Positions 29,792 to 39,453 of a stretch of DNA of 64,000 bases are shown here, piece after piece. Numbering within the stretch: the first letter of the stretch is position 1; every line of letters begins with the position of its first letter. The position numbers were made by a program, and so were the translations under genes. The notes under the pieces were generated by a model. That model did not search any database. It saw nothing but the letters and a program-made list of their open reading frames with translations, and was not told the origin of the DNA. This DNA is from Sphingomonas sp. CFBP 8760. GTDB taxonomy: Bacteria; Pseudomonadota; Alphaproteobacteria; Sphingomonadales; Sphingomonadaceae. The stretch spans positions 310,001-374,000 of the forward strand of contig NZ_JACYUG010000001.1 of NCBI RefSeq assembly GCF_014841615.1, read 5' to 3'.

Positions 29792-29837
29792 ATAGGCCGG
29801 ATCGCCGGGCGGCTCGCCGCTCCCTTCAGGACGATCG

Positions 29838-30881
29838 ATGCGCCGCCTTCTCCTCCTTGGCCTGATGATGCCGCTGGTCGCGTGCCAGGATCAGGCGAAC
29901 GGCGGCGGCGCCGGCGCGCGCGACCAGATCACCGCGGTGGGATCATCCACCGTCTATCCCTTCACGACCATGGTCGCCGAGCAATATGTCGCATCGGACC
30001 CGCAGGCCAAGGCGCCGGTGATCGAATCGACCGGTACCGGCGCGGGGATGAAGCTGTTCTGCGCGGGGGTCGGCGCGGCCCACCCGGATATCGAGGATGC
30101 CTCGCGCCGGATGAAGGCCAGCGAGTACAAGGACTGCGCCGCCAACAACGTGCGCGACATCCTGGAAATCCAGGTCGGGATCGACGGCATCGCCTTTGCG
30201 GAGGCGAAGAACGGGCCGAAGATGCGGCTGACCCCGACCGATCTCTATCTCGCGCTCGCCGCCGCGCCGAACGGCAAGCCCAATCAGCGGCGTACCTGGG
30301 CGGATGTGAACCCCGCGCTGCCCGCCACCCCGATCCAGGTCTATGGCCCGCCCGCGACCAGCGGCACCCGCGACGCGCTGGCCGAACTGATCCTGACCAA
30401 GGGATGCGAGGCATCGAACCCCGCCGCGAAGCCGCTCGCCAAATCGGATGCCGATGCGCACAAGGCGTTGTGTACCCGCGTGCGCGAGGACGGCGCCTAT
30501 GTCGACGCCGGCGAAAACGACAATCTGATCGTCCAGAAACTGCAATCCAACCCCGATGCGATCGGCGTGTTCGGCTACAGTTATCTGGAGGCCAATGCCG
30601 AGGTGGTGAACGGCGTGCCGATCGATGGCGTCCCGCCCACCTATGCCGCGATCGCCGCCGGCCGCTATCCGGGATCGCGGCCGCTCTATCTCTACGTCAA
30701 GAAGGCGCATCTGAATGCGATCCCCGGCCTGCGCGCGTTCCTGAAGCTCTATGCGGGTGCCTGGACGCCCGATGGGCCACTGGTGCGCCGGGGGCTGATC
30801 GCCGCGCCCGACGCGGTCCGCGCCCATGCCGCGCAGGTGATCGCCACCGAAACCCCGCTCGATCCGGCGGCGCTGTCGTGA
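29838..30881 (+). CDS. pstS: Phosphate ABC transporter, substrate-binding protein
   Basis: 347 residues. The signal peptide ends PLVAC, a lipobox, so it is likely a lipoprotein tethered in the periplasm. The phosphate-binding sequence ITAVGSSTVYPF lies near the mature N-terminus, and STGTGAGMKLFCAGVG and PPATSGTRDALAE supply further ligand loops. It captures phosphate for PstCAB. Its stop overlaps the pstC GTG by four bases (GTGA). Confidence 0.95.
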   Translation: MRRLLLLGLMMPLVACQDQANGGGAGARDQITAVGSSTVYPFTTMVAEQYVASDPQAKAPVIESTGTGAGMKLFCAGVGAAHPDIEDASRRMKASEYKDCAANNVRDILEIQVGIDGIAFAEAKNGPKMRLTPTDLYLALAAAPNGKPNQRRTWADVNPALPATPIQVYGPPATSGTRDALAELILTKGCEASNPAAKPLAKSDADAHKALCTRVREDGAYVDAGENDNLIVQKLQSNPDAIGVFGYSYLEANAEVVNGVPIDGVPPTYAAIAAGRYPGSRPLYLYVKKAHLNAIPGLRAFLKLYAGAWTPDGPLVRRGLIAAPDAVRAHAAQVIATETPLDPAALS

Positions 30882-32263
30882 GCGGGATCGGCATCATCCT
30901 GGTCGTCATCGGCCTCGCGCTGATCGGCTGGCTGACGGCGCGGGCGCGGGCGGGCGGTTTCCGCACCGCCGGGGCGGGTACCGTGCAGCGGTTCAGTTCG
31001 CTGCCCGGTCACCATGGCTGGTACGTCGCCTTGTGGACCTTGGTGCCGCCGCTCGCATTCCTCGCGATCTGGTCGCTCGTGTCGCCCGCGATGGTGACCG
31101 AGACGGTGCTGACCAGCCCGGTCGCGATACGGCTGCCGCCGCCGGGGTTCGACCGCGCCTCGATCCTGTCGGAGGCGCGGGAACTGGGGGCGGGCCGTGC
31201 CTATGGCGCCTTCAACGAGCTGTCACGGTTGCTCGCCCCCGCCTATGCCGCCGCGCAGTCGCGCTATGACTGGATCGCCACGGGCCTGTCGCTGCTGCTC
31301 GCCTTTGCCGGCGGCGCCTTCGCCTTCACGCGGGTGCGGCCGGGGTTCGGCGCGCGGACGAAGGTGGAGCGGATCGTGATGGGGCTGCTGCTCGCCGCCT
31401 CGCTGATCGCGATCCTCACCACGATCGGCATCGTCGCCTCGCTGCTGTACGAGGCGGGGCGGTTCTTCCGCATCGTGCCCGTCACCGATTTCCTGTTCGG
31501 CACGCACTGGAGCCCGCAGGTGATCGACGGGCGCGATCCGGGGGCGTCGCTGGGCGCGGTGCCGTTGTTCTGGGGCACATTCTTCATCGGTGCGGTGATC
31601 GCGATGGCGGTCGCGATCCCGTTCGGGCTGATGAGCGCGGTCTACCTGACCCAATATGCCGCGCCGCGCACCCGGCGCTGGATGAAGCCCATTCTCGAAG
31701 TGCTCGCGGGCGTGCCGACCGTCGTCTACGGCTATTTCGCGGCGCTGACGGTGGCGCCGGCGGTCCGCGATCTCGCGGTGTCGATCGGCATCGGCGGCGC
31801 GTCGTCGGAAAGCGCGCTGGCGGCGGGCGCGGTGATGGGGGTGATGATCATCCCCTTCGTGTCGTCGATGGCCGACGACAGCCTTGCCGCCGTGCCCGGC
31901 GCGATGCGCGACGGCAGCCTGGCGATGGGCGCCACCTCGTCGGAGACGATCCGCAAGGTGTTGCTGCCCGCCGCCCTGCCCGGCGTGGTCGGCGGCGTCC
32001 TGCTGGCGATCAGCCGCGCGATCGGCGAGACGATGATCGTGGTGATGGCCGCCAGCGGCGTCGCGACGCTCACCGCCAATCCGTTCGCCAGCACCACCAC
32101 CGTCACCCGCCAGATCGTCGACCTGCTGACCGGCGAGGCGGAGTTCGACAGTCCCAAGACGCTCGCCGCCTTCGCGCTGGGGCTGACGTTGTTCATCGTC
32201 ACGCTGCTGCTCAACATCGTCGCCCTCCATGTCGTCAAACGCTACCGGGAAGCTTATGAGTAA
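30878..32263 (+). CDS. pstC: Phosphate ABC transporter, permease PstC
   Basis: 461 residues with a GTG start overlapping pstS. The permease core is C-terminal (about 180-460), with the EAA-like loop ATSSETIRKVLLPAALPGVVGG. The N-terminal 150 residues add extra membrane segments and a periplasmic stretch, the long PstC form common in alphaproteobacteria; E. coli PstC is 319 residues. The conserved RAIGETM motif is present. It forms the channel with PstA. Confidence 0.93.
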   Translation: MSGIGIILVVIGLALIGWLTARARAGGFRTAGAGTVQRFSSLPGHHGWYVALWTLVPPLAFLAIWSLVSPAMVTETVLTSPVAIRLPPPGFDRASILSEARELGAGRAYGAFNELSRLLAPAYAAAQSRYDWIATGLSLLLAFAGGAFAFTRVRPGFGARTKVERIVMGLLLAASLIAILTTIGIVASLLYEAGRFFRIVPVTDFLFGTHWSPQVIDGRDPGASLGAVPLFWGTFFIGAVIAMAVAIPFGLMSAVYLTQYAAPRTRRWMKPILEVLAGVPTVVYGYFAALTVAPAVRDLAVSIGIGGASSESALAAGAVMGVMIIPFVSSMADDSLAAVPGAMRDGSLAMGATSSETIRKVLLPAALPGVVGGVLLAISRAIGETMIVVMAASGVATLTANPFASTTTVTRQIVDLLTGEAEFDSPKTLAAFALGLTLFIVTLLLNIVALHVVKRYREAYE

Positions 32264-33554
32264 TACGCTCGTCGCGCAGACGCCGGTCGTGGGCACGGCG
32301 CATGATCCCGTGGCGCGCGTCCCCACCGACTGGTCGACCACGTCGATGCAGCGCCGCATCCGCCGCCGTTACGCCGCCGAGCGGCGGTTCCGCCTGATGG
32401 GGCTGGCGGCGGTGGTGATGTCGGCGGGATTCCTCGCCTTTCTGCTCGTCACCATGCTGATGCAGGGGCTGGGCGGCTTCACCGAAACGCGGATCGCGGT
32501 GCCGATCGATTTCGGCGCGGCGCGACTGGCGGTGACGCCGGCGCAGATGGAGGGGCGCGGCGCCGATCTCGCGCTGGCGGGCGCAGGGCTGAAAGGGACG
32601 GTCGACACCGCCGCCGCCCGCGCCTTTGGCGATGCGACGATCCTGTCGGACGGCGCCTGGCTGCGGGTGCGCGATGCGGTGAAGGCCGATCCGTCGTTGC
32701 TGTCGCGCCGGGCGACGTTCGACCTGCCCGCCGCCAGCGGCCTCGATGTCGCCGCCAAGGGGCAAGGCACCGCCGCGGCCGAGACGACACTGGCCGGATT
32801 GAGCCAGCGCGGCGTCGTGTCGCGTGGCCTCAATCGCGGCTTCCTCGTGGGGGCCGATGCCACTGATCCCACCCGCGTCGGCATCTGGGGCGCGTTCAAG
32901 GGATCGCTCCTGACGATGCTCGTCACGCTGGCGCTGGCTTTCCCGATCGGCGTCCTGTCGGCGCTGTATCTGGAGGAATATGCCCCCCGGAACCGCTGGA
33001 CCGACCTGATCGAGGTATCGATCAACAACCTTGCCGCCGTGCCGTCGATCATCTTCGGCCTGCTCGGGCTGGCGGTGCTCCTCGGCACGTTCGGGATGCC
33101 ACGGTCGGCGCCGATCGTCGGCGGGCTGACGCTGGCGCTGATGACGATGCCGGTGATCGTGATCGCGGGCAGGAACGCGATCAAGGCGGTGCCGCCGTCG
33201 ATCCGCGACGCGGCGCTGGGCATCGGCGCCTCGCCGATCCAGGTGGTGTTCCACCATGTGCTGCCGCTCGCCCTGCCCGGCATCCTGACCGGCACGATCA
33301 TCGGCATGGCCCGCGCCTTGGGCGAGACCGCGCCGCTGCTGATGATCGGAATGCGCGCCTTCATCGCCGCGCCGCCCACCGGCGTGTCCAGCCCCGCCAC
33401 CGCGCTGCCCGTCCAGATCTTCCTCTGGTCCGATCAGGTCGATCGCGGCTTCGTGGAGAAGACCTCGGCGGCGATCATCGTCCTGCTCGTCTTCCTGCTC
33501 GCGATGAACGGGTTCGCCATCTACCTCCGCAACCGATTCGAGACACGCTGGTGA
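32256..33554 (+). CDS. pstA: Phosphate ABC transporter, permease PstA
   Basis: 432 residues from [10 protein letters not shown], overlapping pstC by eight bases. The permease domain is at about 220-425 with [25 protein letters not shown] (two pieces) and the EAA loop [20 protein letters not shown]. Like PstC it has a long N-terminal extension (E. coli PstA is 296 residues), with one membrane helix near 50-75 and a roughly 120-residue periplasmic region. Confidence 0.93.
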   Translation: MSNTLVAQTPVVGTAHDPVARVPTDWSTTSMQRRIRRRYAAERRFRLMGLAAVVMSAGFLAFLLVTMLMQGLGGFTETRIAVPIDFGAARLAVTPAQMEGRGADLALAGAGLKGTVDTAAARAFGDATILSDGAWLRVRDAVKADPSLLSRRATFDLPAASGLDVAAKGQGTAAAETTLAGLSQRGVVSRGLNRGFLVGADATDPTRVGIWGAFKGSLLTMLVTLALAFPIGVLSALYLEEYAPRNRWTDLIEVSINNLAAVPSIIFGLLGLAVLLGTFGMPRSAPIVGGLTLALMTMPVIVIAGRNAIKAVPPSIRDAALGIGASPIQVVFHHVLPLALPGILTGTIIGMARALGETAPLLMIGMRAFIAAPPTGVSSPATALPVQIFLWSDQVDRGFVEKTSAAIIVLLVFLLAMNGFAIYLRNRFETRW

Positions 33555-34333
33555 CCGACGCAAACCCCAAGATGCCGTCCCCGAAGATGACGGCGCGCAA
33601 CGTCAACGTGTCGTACGGCGCCAAACAGGCGCTGCACGACGTGTCGATCGATATCGAACAGGATCGCGTCGTCGCCTTCATCGGCCCGTCGGGCTGCGGC
33701 AAGAGCACGTTCCTGCGCACGCTGAACCGGATGAACGACACCGTCGCCTCCGCCCGCGTGACCGGGGACATCCGCCTCGACGGGCAGGATATCTATTCCG
33801 CCGAGATGGACGTGGTGCAGCTGCGCGCCCGCGTCGGCATGGTGTTCCAGAAGCCCAATCCGTTCCCCAAATCGATCTACGAGAACGTCGCCTATGGCCC
33901 GCGCATCCACGGGCTGGCCGGGGGCAAGGCCGATCTGGACGTGGTCGTCGAACGCTCGCTGACCCGTGCCGGCCTGTGGAACGAGGTGAAGGACCGGCTG
34001 GCGGACAGCGGCACCGCGCTGTCGGGCGGCCAGCAGCAGCGGCTGTGCATCGCCCGCGCTATCGCGGTCGATCCGGAGGTGATCCTGATGGACGAGCCGT
34101 GCAGCGCGCTCGACCCGATCGCCACCGCGCGGATCGAGGAACTGATCCACGAACTGCGCGGCCGCTACGCGATCGCGATCGTCACCCACAACATGCAGCA
34201 GGCGGCGCGCGTCAGCCAGCGGACGGCGTTCTTCCACCTCGGTACGCTGGTGGAATATGGCGCCACGTCGGATATCTTCACCAACCCGGTTCAGGAACGG
34301 ACGCGGGACTACATCACCGGCCGCTACGGCTAA
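33551..34333 (+). CDS. pstB: Phosphate ABC transporter, ATPase PstB
   Basis: 260 residues, normal length. Walker A is GPSGCGKST, the ABC signature [14 protein letters not shown] and Walker [14 protein letters not shown], followed by the H-loop [19 protein letters not shown]. The GTG start overlaps the pstA stop (GTGA); an ATG seven codons downstream is an alternative. It powers import and, with PhoU, signals phosphate status to PhoR. Confidence 0.95.
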   Translation: MTDANPKMPSPKMTARNVNVSYGAKQALHDVSIDIEQDRVVAFIGPSGCGKSTFLRTLNRMNDTVASARVTGDIRLDGQDIYSAEMDVVQLRARVGMVFQKPNPFPKSIYENVAYGPRIHGLAGGKADLDVVVERSLTRAGLWNEVKDRLADSGTALSGGQQQRLCIARAIAVDPEVILMDEPCSALDPIATARIEELIHELRGRYAIAIVTHNMQQAARVSQRTAFFHLGTLVEYGATSDIFTNPVQERTRDYITGRYG

Positions 34334-34346
34334 GGCGGAGGGAACG

Positions 34347-35027
34347 ATGGAACATACCGTCAAGGCATTCGACAACGATATCGGCCAGTTGCGCGGGCTC
34401 ATCAGCCAGATGGGCGGGCTGGCCGAAGACGCCATCGCGCGGGCGATGCAGGCGCTGCAGCGCACCGACCTGCAACTGGCGGCCGAGGTGCGCGCTGGCG
34501 ACAAGGCGATCGACGCGATCGAGGCGGAGGTCGAGCGGCTGGCGGTGCGGATCATCGCGCTGCGCGCGCCGCTGGCCGTCGACCTGCGCGAGGTCGTCGC
34601 CGCGCTGAAGATCGCCAGCGTGGTCGAACGGATCGGCGATTACGCCAAGAACATCGCCAAGCGCGTGCCGATGATCGAAAGCGAGCACCGGATCGAGCCG
34701 GTTTCCGTCCTGCCCGCCATGGGCCGGATGGCGGCGGAGATGTTGCACGACGTGCTCGACGCGTTCGGCGCGCGTGATGCGACGGCGGCGGTACGCGTGT
34801 CAGAAAGCGATTCCGCGCTGGACGATTTCTATGACGCGATCTTCCGGACGCTGGTGACCTATATGGTCGAGAATCCCGCGACGATCAGCCAGTGCGCGCA
34901 CCTGTTGTTCGTCGCCAAGAATCTGGAACGGATCGGGGATCAGGCGACCAACATCGCCGAGATGGTCTATTTCGCCGCGACCGGCGCCCAGATGCCCGAC
35001 CGCGATCGCGGCGGCGACCAGAACTGA
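34347..35027 (+). CDS. phoU: Phosphate signalling protein PhoU
   Basis: 226 residues from MEHTVKAFDNDIGQLR, preceded by GGCGGAGGGAACG (ribosome-binding site). It consists of two three-helix repeats with the metal-binding E/DxxxD-type patterns (KAIDAIEAEVERLAVRII and LDDFYDAIFRTLVTYM). It links PstB to PhoR and silences the Pho regulon when phosphate is plentiful. The final codons lie in the first copy of a 14-base tandem repeat. Confidence 0.93.
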   Translation: MEHTVKAFDNDIGQLRGLISQMGGLAEDAIARAMQALQRTDLQLAAEVRAGDKAIDAIEAEVERLAVRIIALRAPLAVDLREVVAALKIASVVERIGDYAKNIAKRVPMIESEHRIEPVSVLPAMGRMAAEMLHDVLDAFGARDATAAVRVSESDSALDDFYDAIFRTLVTYMVENPATISQCAHLLFVAKNLERIGDQATNIAEMVYFAATGAQMPDRDRGGDQN

Positions 35028-35073
35028 ATTGCCAGAACTGAATTGCCAGAACTGAATTGATGGGACTGAACCG
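35018..35073 (+). repeat. Tandem 14-base repeat between phoU and phoB
   Basis: CCAGAACTGAATTG occurs three times in perfect tandem (35018-35031, 35032-35045, 35046-35059), followed by a degenerate fourth unit (35060-35073) that ends right at the phoB ATG. The first copy encodes the end of PhoU (Gln-Asn-stop). The array therefore sets the phoU-phoB distance, and PhoB has no strong purine-rich ribosome-binding site of its own. Confidence 0.92.
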
Positions 35074-35769
35074 ATGGCCCGTGTCACCATGCTGCTGGTC
35101 GAGGACGACGCGGCGCTCGCCGAACTTCTCGAATTCCATTTCCGGCGCGAGGATTTCGACGTCCACCACACCGCCGACGGCGAGGAGGCGTTGCTGATCG
35201 CGCGCGAGCGGACGCCCGATATCGTCCTGCTCGACTGGATGATCGAGGGCGTGATCTCCGGTCTGGAGGTATGCCGTCGCCTGCGCCGCGCGCCGGAGAC
35301 GCAGAACGTGCCGATCATCATGCTCACCGCCCGCGGCGAGGAGGAGGACCGGGTCCGGGGACTGGAGACGGGCGCGGACGATTACGTCACCAAGCCGTTC
35401 AGCCCGCGCGAACTGGTCGCCCGCGTCGGTGCGGTGCTGCGCCGGGTGCGGCCGGGGCTGGCGGGCGAATCGCTCAACTATGCCGATATCGAGATGGATA
35501 CGGTGGGCCACAAGGTGAAGCGCGGCGGCGAGACGGTGGCGCTCGGCCCCACCGAGTTCCGGCTGCTCAAGCATTTCCTGGAACATCCCGGCTGGGTCTT
35601 CTCGCGCGAACGGTTGCTCGATGCGGTATGGGGGCATGACAGCGACATCGAAAGCCGCACCGTCGACGTGCATATCCGTCGCCTCCGCAAGGCGATCAAC
35701 GTCGGCGACCGGCCCGACATCATCCGCACGGTACGCTCCGCCGGCTACGCGCTCGATTCGGAGGGCTGA
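35074..35769 (+). CDS. phoB: Phosphate regulon response regulator
   Basis: 231 residues, OmpR/PhoB family. The receiver domain has acidic residues LVEDDAAL, phospho-acceptor Asp54 in VLLDWMIEG, and KPFSPRELVARV. The C-terminal winged helix has DSDIESRTVDVHIRRLRKAI and RTVRSAGYALD. It activates pst and other Pho genes at Pho boxes. It is at the 3' end of the pst cluster behind a short tandem repeat. Confidence 0.94.
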   Translation: MARVTMLLVEDDAALAELLEFHFRREDFDVHHTADGEEALLIARERTPDIVLLDWMIEGVISGLEVCRRLRRAPETQNVPIIMLTARGEEEDRVRGLETGADDYVTKPFSPRELVARVGAVLRRVRPGLAGESLNYADIEMDTVGHKVKRGGETVALGPTEFRLLKHFLEHPGWVFSRERLLDAVWGHDSDIESRTVDVHIRRLRKAINVGDRPDIIRTVRSAGYALDSEG

Positions 35770-35882
35770 TCCCGCAACGCGGATCGCGGCGATCGTACCA
35801 CAGCGGACACATTCCGGACATGGAACGTTGGGCTGCGGCGTGGACAATCACGGTTCGCGTCGACATTCTCAGGAGATTCGCC

Positions 35883-36341
35883 ATGAAGCTCATCCTTCTC
35901 GCCGCAACGGCGCTGATCGCCACGCCGGTGATCGCACAGGACATGACCACGCAGACCGCGCCGGCCACGCAGACCGCCCCGACGACGCCGCCGTCCGATC
36001 CCGCCGCACCCGCGGACCCCGCCGCGCCGGCAACCCCGGCGGACCCTGCCGCCCCCGCCGACCCCGGCATGATGGCGCAGGATGCCGGTACCGCGCCCGC
36101 CCAGACCACGGGCCAGACGCCCGGCACCACCACGGCGTCGCCCGCCGGCATGAGCACGGGCGATCCGGTCGGCGGTTACCAGCCGTCGCAGCCGGCCACG
36201 ACCGGTGCGCCCGGTGCGCCGACCACGTTCCGCGCCGCGCCCAGCCCGGCGGAGGCATTCCCCGCGCCCGCAGCGCTGGAGAAGTATCCGGTCTGCAAGA
36301 AGGGTCAGTACGACAAGTGCCGTCAGCGCGGCGGCAAGTAA
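35883..36341 (+). CDS. Exported Pro/Ala/Thr-rich protein of unknown function
   Basis: 152 residues from MKLILLAATALIATPVIAQ, a clear signal peptide cleaved after AQ, with an AGGAG ribosome-binding site. Most of the mature protein is low-complexity Pro/Ala/Asp/Thr sequence with DPAAPADPAAP repeats. The C-terminal 25 residues (EKYPVCKKGQYDKC plus a basic tail) contain two Cys that could form a disulfide, and look more like a small folded element. I do not recognise a function. It is monocistronic, followed by an intrinsic terminator. Confidence 0.75.
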   Translation: MKLILLAATALIATPVIAQDMTTQTAPATQTAPTTPPSDPAAPADPAAPATPADPAAPADPGMMAQDAGTAPAQTTGQTPGTTTASPAGMSTGDPVGGYQPSQPATTGAPGAPTTFRAAPSPAEAFPAPAALEKYPVCKKGQYDKCRQRGGK

Positions 36342-36364
36342 TCGCCTGATCCGGTGACGTGATC

Positions 36365-36397
36365 GGGGCGTACGCCATAAAGGCGGGCGCCCCTTTT
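36365..36397 (+). terminator. Rho-independent terminator
   Basis: A stem of GGGGCG (36365-36370) with CGCCCC (36388-36393), plus an inner CGCC/GGCG pairing, is followed by TTTT. It ends the Pro/Ala-rich protein gene and separates it from the convergent DUF2794 gene. Confidence 0.8.
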
Positions 36398-36427
36398 GCT
36401 ATGTCGGGGGTAGCTGTGTCGCGGGGC

Positions 36428-36763
36428 CTATCCGTCGACCAGCTTCATCAGCCGTCGTTCGACCGGAGCCAGCAACGGCCCCAGTTCATGACCGCGCTTC
36501 AGGACGACGCCCGCCTCCCCGACCAGCGCCCACATGCCCTGACGCTGGCGCAGGGCGGGACGTTTCTCGATCCTGATCTCGGGTCGCTCGGCGGTACGGC
36601 GGAAGGCGGAGAAGACCGCCGCCTCACGCCCCAGATCGATCGCATAGTCGCGCCAGTGGCCGGCGGCGACCATCCGTCCATAGAGATCGAGGATGCGGGT
36701 CATCTCCCCGCGATCGAAACCGACCTGCGCCTCGCGTCGCGCGGGAAAGGGTACGACACCCAT
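36428..36763 (-). CDS. DUF2794 domain protein
   Basis: 111 residues from MGVVPFPARREAQVGFDRGEM. It matches the DUF2794 pattern seen in alphaproteobacteria (RILDLYGRMVAAGHWRDYAID, with one residue group at a time conserved; VLKRGHELGPLLAPVERR near the end). Function is unknown. Its ATG overlaps the cysE stop by one base, so it is the second gene of a cysE operon. Confidence 0.8.
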   Translation of the reverse strand: MGVVPFPARREAQVGFDRGEMTRILDLYGRMVAAGHWRDYAIDLGREAAVFSAFRRTAERPEIRIEKRPALRQRQGMWALVGEAGVVLKRGHELGPLLAPVERRLMKLVDG

Positions 36764-37482
36764 CAGGCCCGGCCGCGATCCCGATCCCGATCCCGGCTCC
36801 GATCGGCCTCTTTCCCGTCCGCCTGCTCGGCCAGCAGCGCGTCGAGCCGCTTGCGCAACTGCTCCACCTCGCACCGCAGCAGCTCGGTCTTCTGCGTCAC
36901 CGGATCGAACGTCTCGGAGCATTTGGTACCATAGGGCAGGAAATCCGGGCGGGGCGCGACCCCGCCTTCCACCATCGTCGGCCGGGCCGGGATGCCGACC
37001 ATCACCGCGCCGTCGGGCACGTCGCGCGTCACCACCGCATTGGCGCCGATCCGCGCGCCACGCCCGACGGTGATCGGCCCCAGCACCTGCGCACCCGATC
37101 CCACGATCGCCCCGTCGAGCAGGGTCGGATGCCGCTTGCCCGCGACCCCGTTGTCGGGGCTGGTCCCGCCCAGCGTCACGCATTGATAGATGGTCACGTC
37201 GTCGCCGATCTGCGCCGTCTCGCCGATCACGACGAAGCCGTGATCGATGAAGAAGTTGCGACCGATCGTGGCGCCGGGATGGATGTCGATCGCGGTCCAG
37301 CCGCGCGTGACGTGATTCACGATCCGCGCCATCAGGAACATCCGCGCCCGGAACAGCCGGTGCGCCACCCGGTGGCCCGCCAGCGCCCATACACCCGGAT
37401 AGGTGAGCACTTCCGCCCGGCTGCGCGGCGCGGGATCGCGGGCGCGGATCGAATCGATATAGGCGACGAGGCGGCTCGGCAT
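36763..37482 (-). CDS. cysE: Serine O-acetyltransferase
   Basis: 239 residues from MPSRLVAYIDSIRARDPAPRS. It has the short N-terminal helical domain and the left-handed beta-helix with GATIGRNFFIDHGFVVIGET (substrate His-Gly), TLGGTSPDNGVAGKRHPT and NAVVTRDVPDGAVMVGIPAR. This is the epsC/short CysE type. It makes O-acetylserine for cysteine synthesis. The tail is charged (RDRDRDRGRA) owing to three GATCCC units at 36777-36794. It is divergent from a TauE-type exporter. Confidence 0.92.
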   Translation of the reverse strand: MPSRLVAYIDSIRARDPAPRSRAEVLTYPGVWALAGHRVAHRLFRARMFLMARIVNHVTRGWTAIDIHPGATIGRNFFIDHGFVVIGETAQIGDDVTIYQCVTLGGTSPDNGVAGKRHPTLLDGAIVGSGAQVLGPITVGRGARIGANAVVTRDVPDGAVMVGIPARPTMVEGGVAPRPDFLPYGTKCSETFDPVTQKTELLRCEVEQLRKRLDALLAEQADGKEADRSRDRDRDRGRA

Positions 37483-37641
37483 AGTGTATTTCCTTGCGCT
37501 GCGATCGCGCCCTGTCGCCGATCTAGGGTGATGGCCCCCGAATTGCCAGCATCGCGGCGAACCGGGGCCTGCATCGGATAAAGCCGATCTATCTTGTGGA
37601 TATTCCGCACTACGGTCACGTTGCCCCCGGAAAGGATATCC

Positions 37642-38409
37642 ATGCCCGATTTCGCGACGTTCGATTTTTCCGCCATCCTGCCCTTCATCCTCATCGGATT
37701 CGGCGCGCAGGTGGTGGACGGCGCGCTGGGCATGGCGTTCGGCGTGATCTCGAACACCGCGCTGTTGTGGATCGGCGTCCCGCCCGCCGCCGCGTCGGCG
37801 GGCGTGCATACCGTGGAGACGTTCACCACCGCGGTATCCGGGATCAGCCACACCCTGCATCGCAACGTGAACTGGAAACTGTTCCTGCGGTTGATGATCC
37901 CCGGCGTGATCGGCGGCGTATTGGGGGCCTATGTCCTGTCCAACATCGATGCCGCGGTCGCGAAACCGTTCATCCTCGCCTATCTGGCCGGGATCGGCGT
38001 CTATCTGCTGTATCGCGCTGCGCGCCATGCGCCGACCACCAAGGAGCCGAGGATCGTCGAGCCGCTGGGGCTGGCCGGTGGGTTCCTCGATGCGGCGGGC
38101 GGCGGTGGCTGGGGACCGGTCGTCACGTCGAACCTGCTGGTGCAGGGGGCGACGCCGCGGACCACGATCGGCACGGTCAACACCGCCGAATTCTTCCTGA
38201 CGCTCACCATCTCGATCACCTTCCTGACCCAGCTCGGCTGGGCGGCGTTCACCGTCGCGACGGTGGGCCTGTTGATCGGGGGCGTGCTGGCGGCACCGTT
38301 CGGGGCGATGCTGGCGAAGCGGGTGCCGGCGAAGACATTGCTGACCATGGTCGGCGTCATCCTCGTCATCACCAGCCTGTTCGGATTGTGGCGCGCCCTC
38401 TATCATTGA
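37642..38409 (+). CDS. TSUP family membrane protein (TauE/SafE, sulfite exporter-like)
   Basis: 255 residues, about eight membrane segments, with the two-fold TSUP pattern GFGAQVVDGALGMAFG and GGFLDAAGGGGWGPVVTS. The start MPDFATFDF is preceded by GGAAAGGATATCC. Family members export sulfite, sulfoacetate or other organosulfur anions. Divergence from cysE (159-base gap) is consistent with a sulfur role, but this is contextual. Confidence 0.82.
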   Translation: MPDFATFDFSAILPFILIGFGAQVVDGALGMAFGVISNTALLWIGVPPAAASAGVHTVETFTTAVSGISHTLHRNVNWKLFLRLMIPGVIGGVLGAYVLSNIDAAVAKPFILAYLAGIGVYLLYRAARHAPTTKEPRIVEPLGLAGGFLDAAGGGGWGPVVTSNLLVQGATPRTTIGTVNTAEFFLTLTISITFLTQLGWAAFTVATVGLLIGGVLAAPFGAMLAKRVPAKTLLTMVGVILVITSLFGLWRALYH

Positions 38410-38442
38410 TGGATAGGGCTCCCTTGGGGTAGCGGGACACTG

Positions 38443-39357
38443 ATGGCCGCCACCTACCTACCCACGCTGAAGCAACTCCAGTATCTGGTCGCCCTGCACG
38501 ACCATGGTCATTTCGGCCGCGCCGCGGAGGCGTGTTTCGTCACCCAGTCGACGCTGTCGGCGGGGTTGCGCGATCTGGAGGTGCTGATCGGCGTGGTGCT
38601 GGTGGAGCGGACGCGCCGCATCGTCCGCTTCACGCCGCTGGGCGAGCGGATCGTCGCCAAGGCGCGGCGGGTGCTGCGCGAGGCGGACGAACTGGGCGAC
38701 CTGGCCCGCGCCGCCGGCCGGCCGCTCACCGGCGACATGCGGATGAGCGTGATCCCGACGATCGCGCCCTTCATGCTGCCGCGTATCCTGCCCAAACTGC
38801 GCGCCGACTATCCCGACCTCCGCCTCTTCCTGCGCGAGGAACCGAGCGCGGCCGCGTGCGAAGGGTTGCAGAACGGCCGTACCGACTGCGTCCTCCTCGC
38901 CCTGCCCTTCGCCTGCGGCGAGGTGGCGTCGGCGCCGCTGTTCGACGACCGCCTGTTCATGGCGTTTCAGGGCACCGAGGCGGACAGCCTGCCTGCGGCG
39001 ATCACCGACGACACGATCGACGGCAGCCGCCTGCTGCTGCTGGAGGATGGCCACTGCCTGAAGGATCATGCGCTGGCCGCCTGCAACCGGCCGGAGACGC
39101 GGGCGGAGGCGACGATGATGGGCACCTCGCTCCACACCATCGTCCAGATGGTCGATAATGGTCTGGGCATCACCATGCTGCCGGAAATGGCGATCGAGGC
39201 GGGTATCCTGGACCATACCAGCGTCACCGCCCGGCCGCTGGCCTCTGCCGACGCGGTGCGGCAGATCGCACTGGTCTGGCGCCGTGCCTCGCCCCGGGAA
39301 AGCGATTTCAGGCTGTTGGCCGGTATCCTCGGCGAGGCGAAACAGGGTCGCGCCTGA
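38443..39357 (+). CDS. oxyR: LysR-family hydrogen peroxide sensor OxyR
   Basis: 304 residues. The N-terminal helix-turn-helix is FGRAAEACFVTQSTLSAGLRDLE, read in two parts. The redox pair is conserved in LEDGHCLKDHALAAC: Cys205 and Cys214, nine residues apart, exactly as Cys199/Cys208 of E. coli OxyR in the same local sequence. It activates antioxidant genes on disulfide formation. No catalase or peroxidase gene is adjacent; a TauE-type exporter precedes it by 33 bases. Confidence 0.9.
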   Translation: MAATYLPTLKQLQYLVALHDHGHFGRAAEACFVTQSTLSAGLRDLEVLIGVVLVERTRRIVRFTPLGERIVAKARRVLREADELGDLARAAGRPLTGDMRMSVIPTIAPFMLPRILPKLRADYPDLRLFLREEPSAAACEGLQNGRTDCVLLALPFACGEVASAPLFDDRLFMAFQGTEADSLPAAITDDTIDGSRLLLLEDGHCLKDHALAACNRPETRAEATMMGTSLHTIVQMVDNGLGITMLPEMAIEAGILDHTSVTARPLASADAVRQIALVWRRASPRESDFRLLAGILGEAKQGRA

Positions 39358-39453
39358 TCCCGATATGCGCGCGGATCGTCGCGTTTCGGGAACAAAATCG
39401 CGTCCTGCGCGGTCAACCGCCGGTTACACCATCGCAACGATCGGGAGCTTTGT

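Noticed and set aside
35018..35073. CRISPR-like array
   Set aside because: The repeats are 14 bases in direct tandem with no spacers, so this is a simple tandem duplication.
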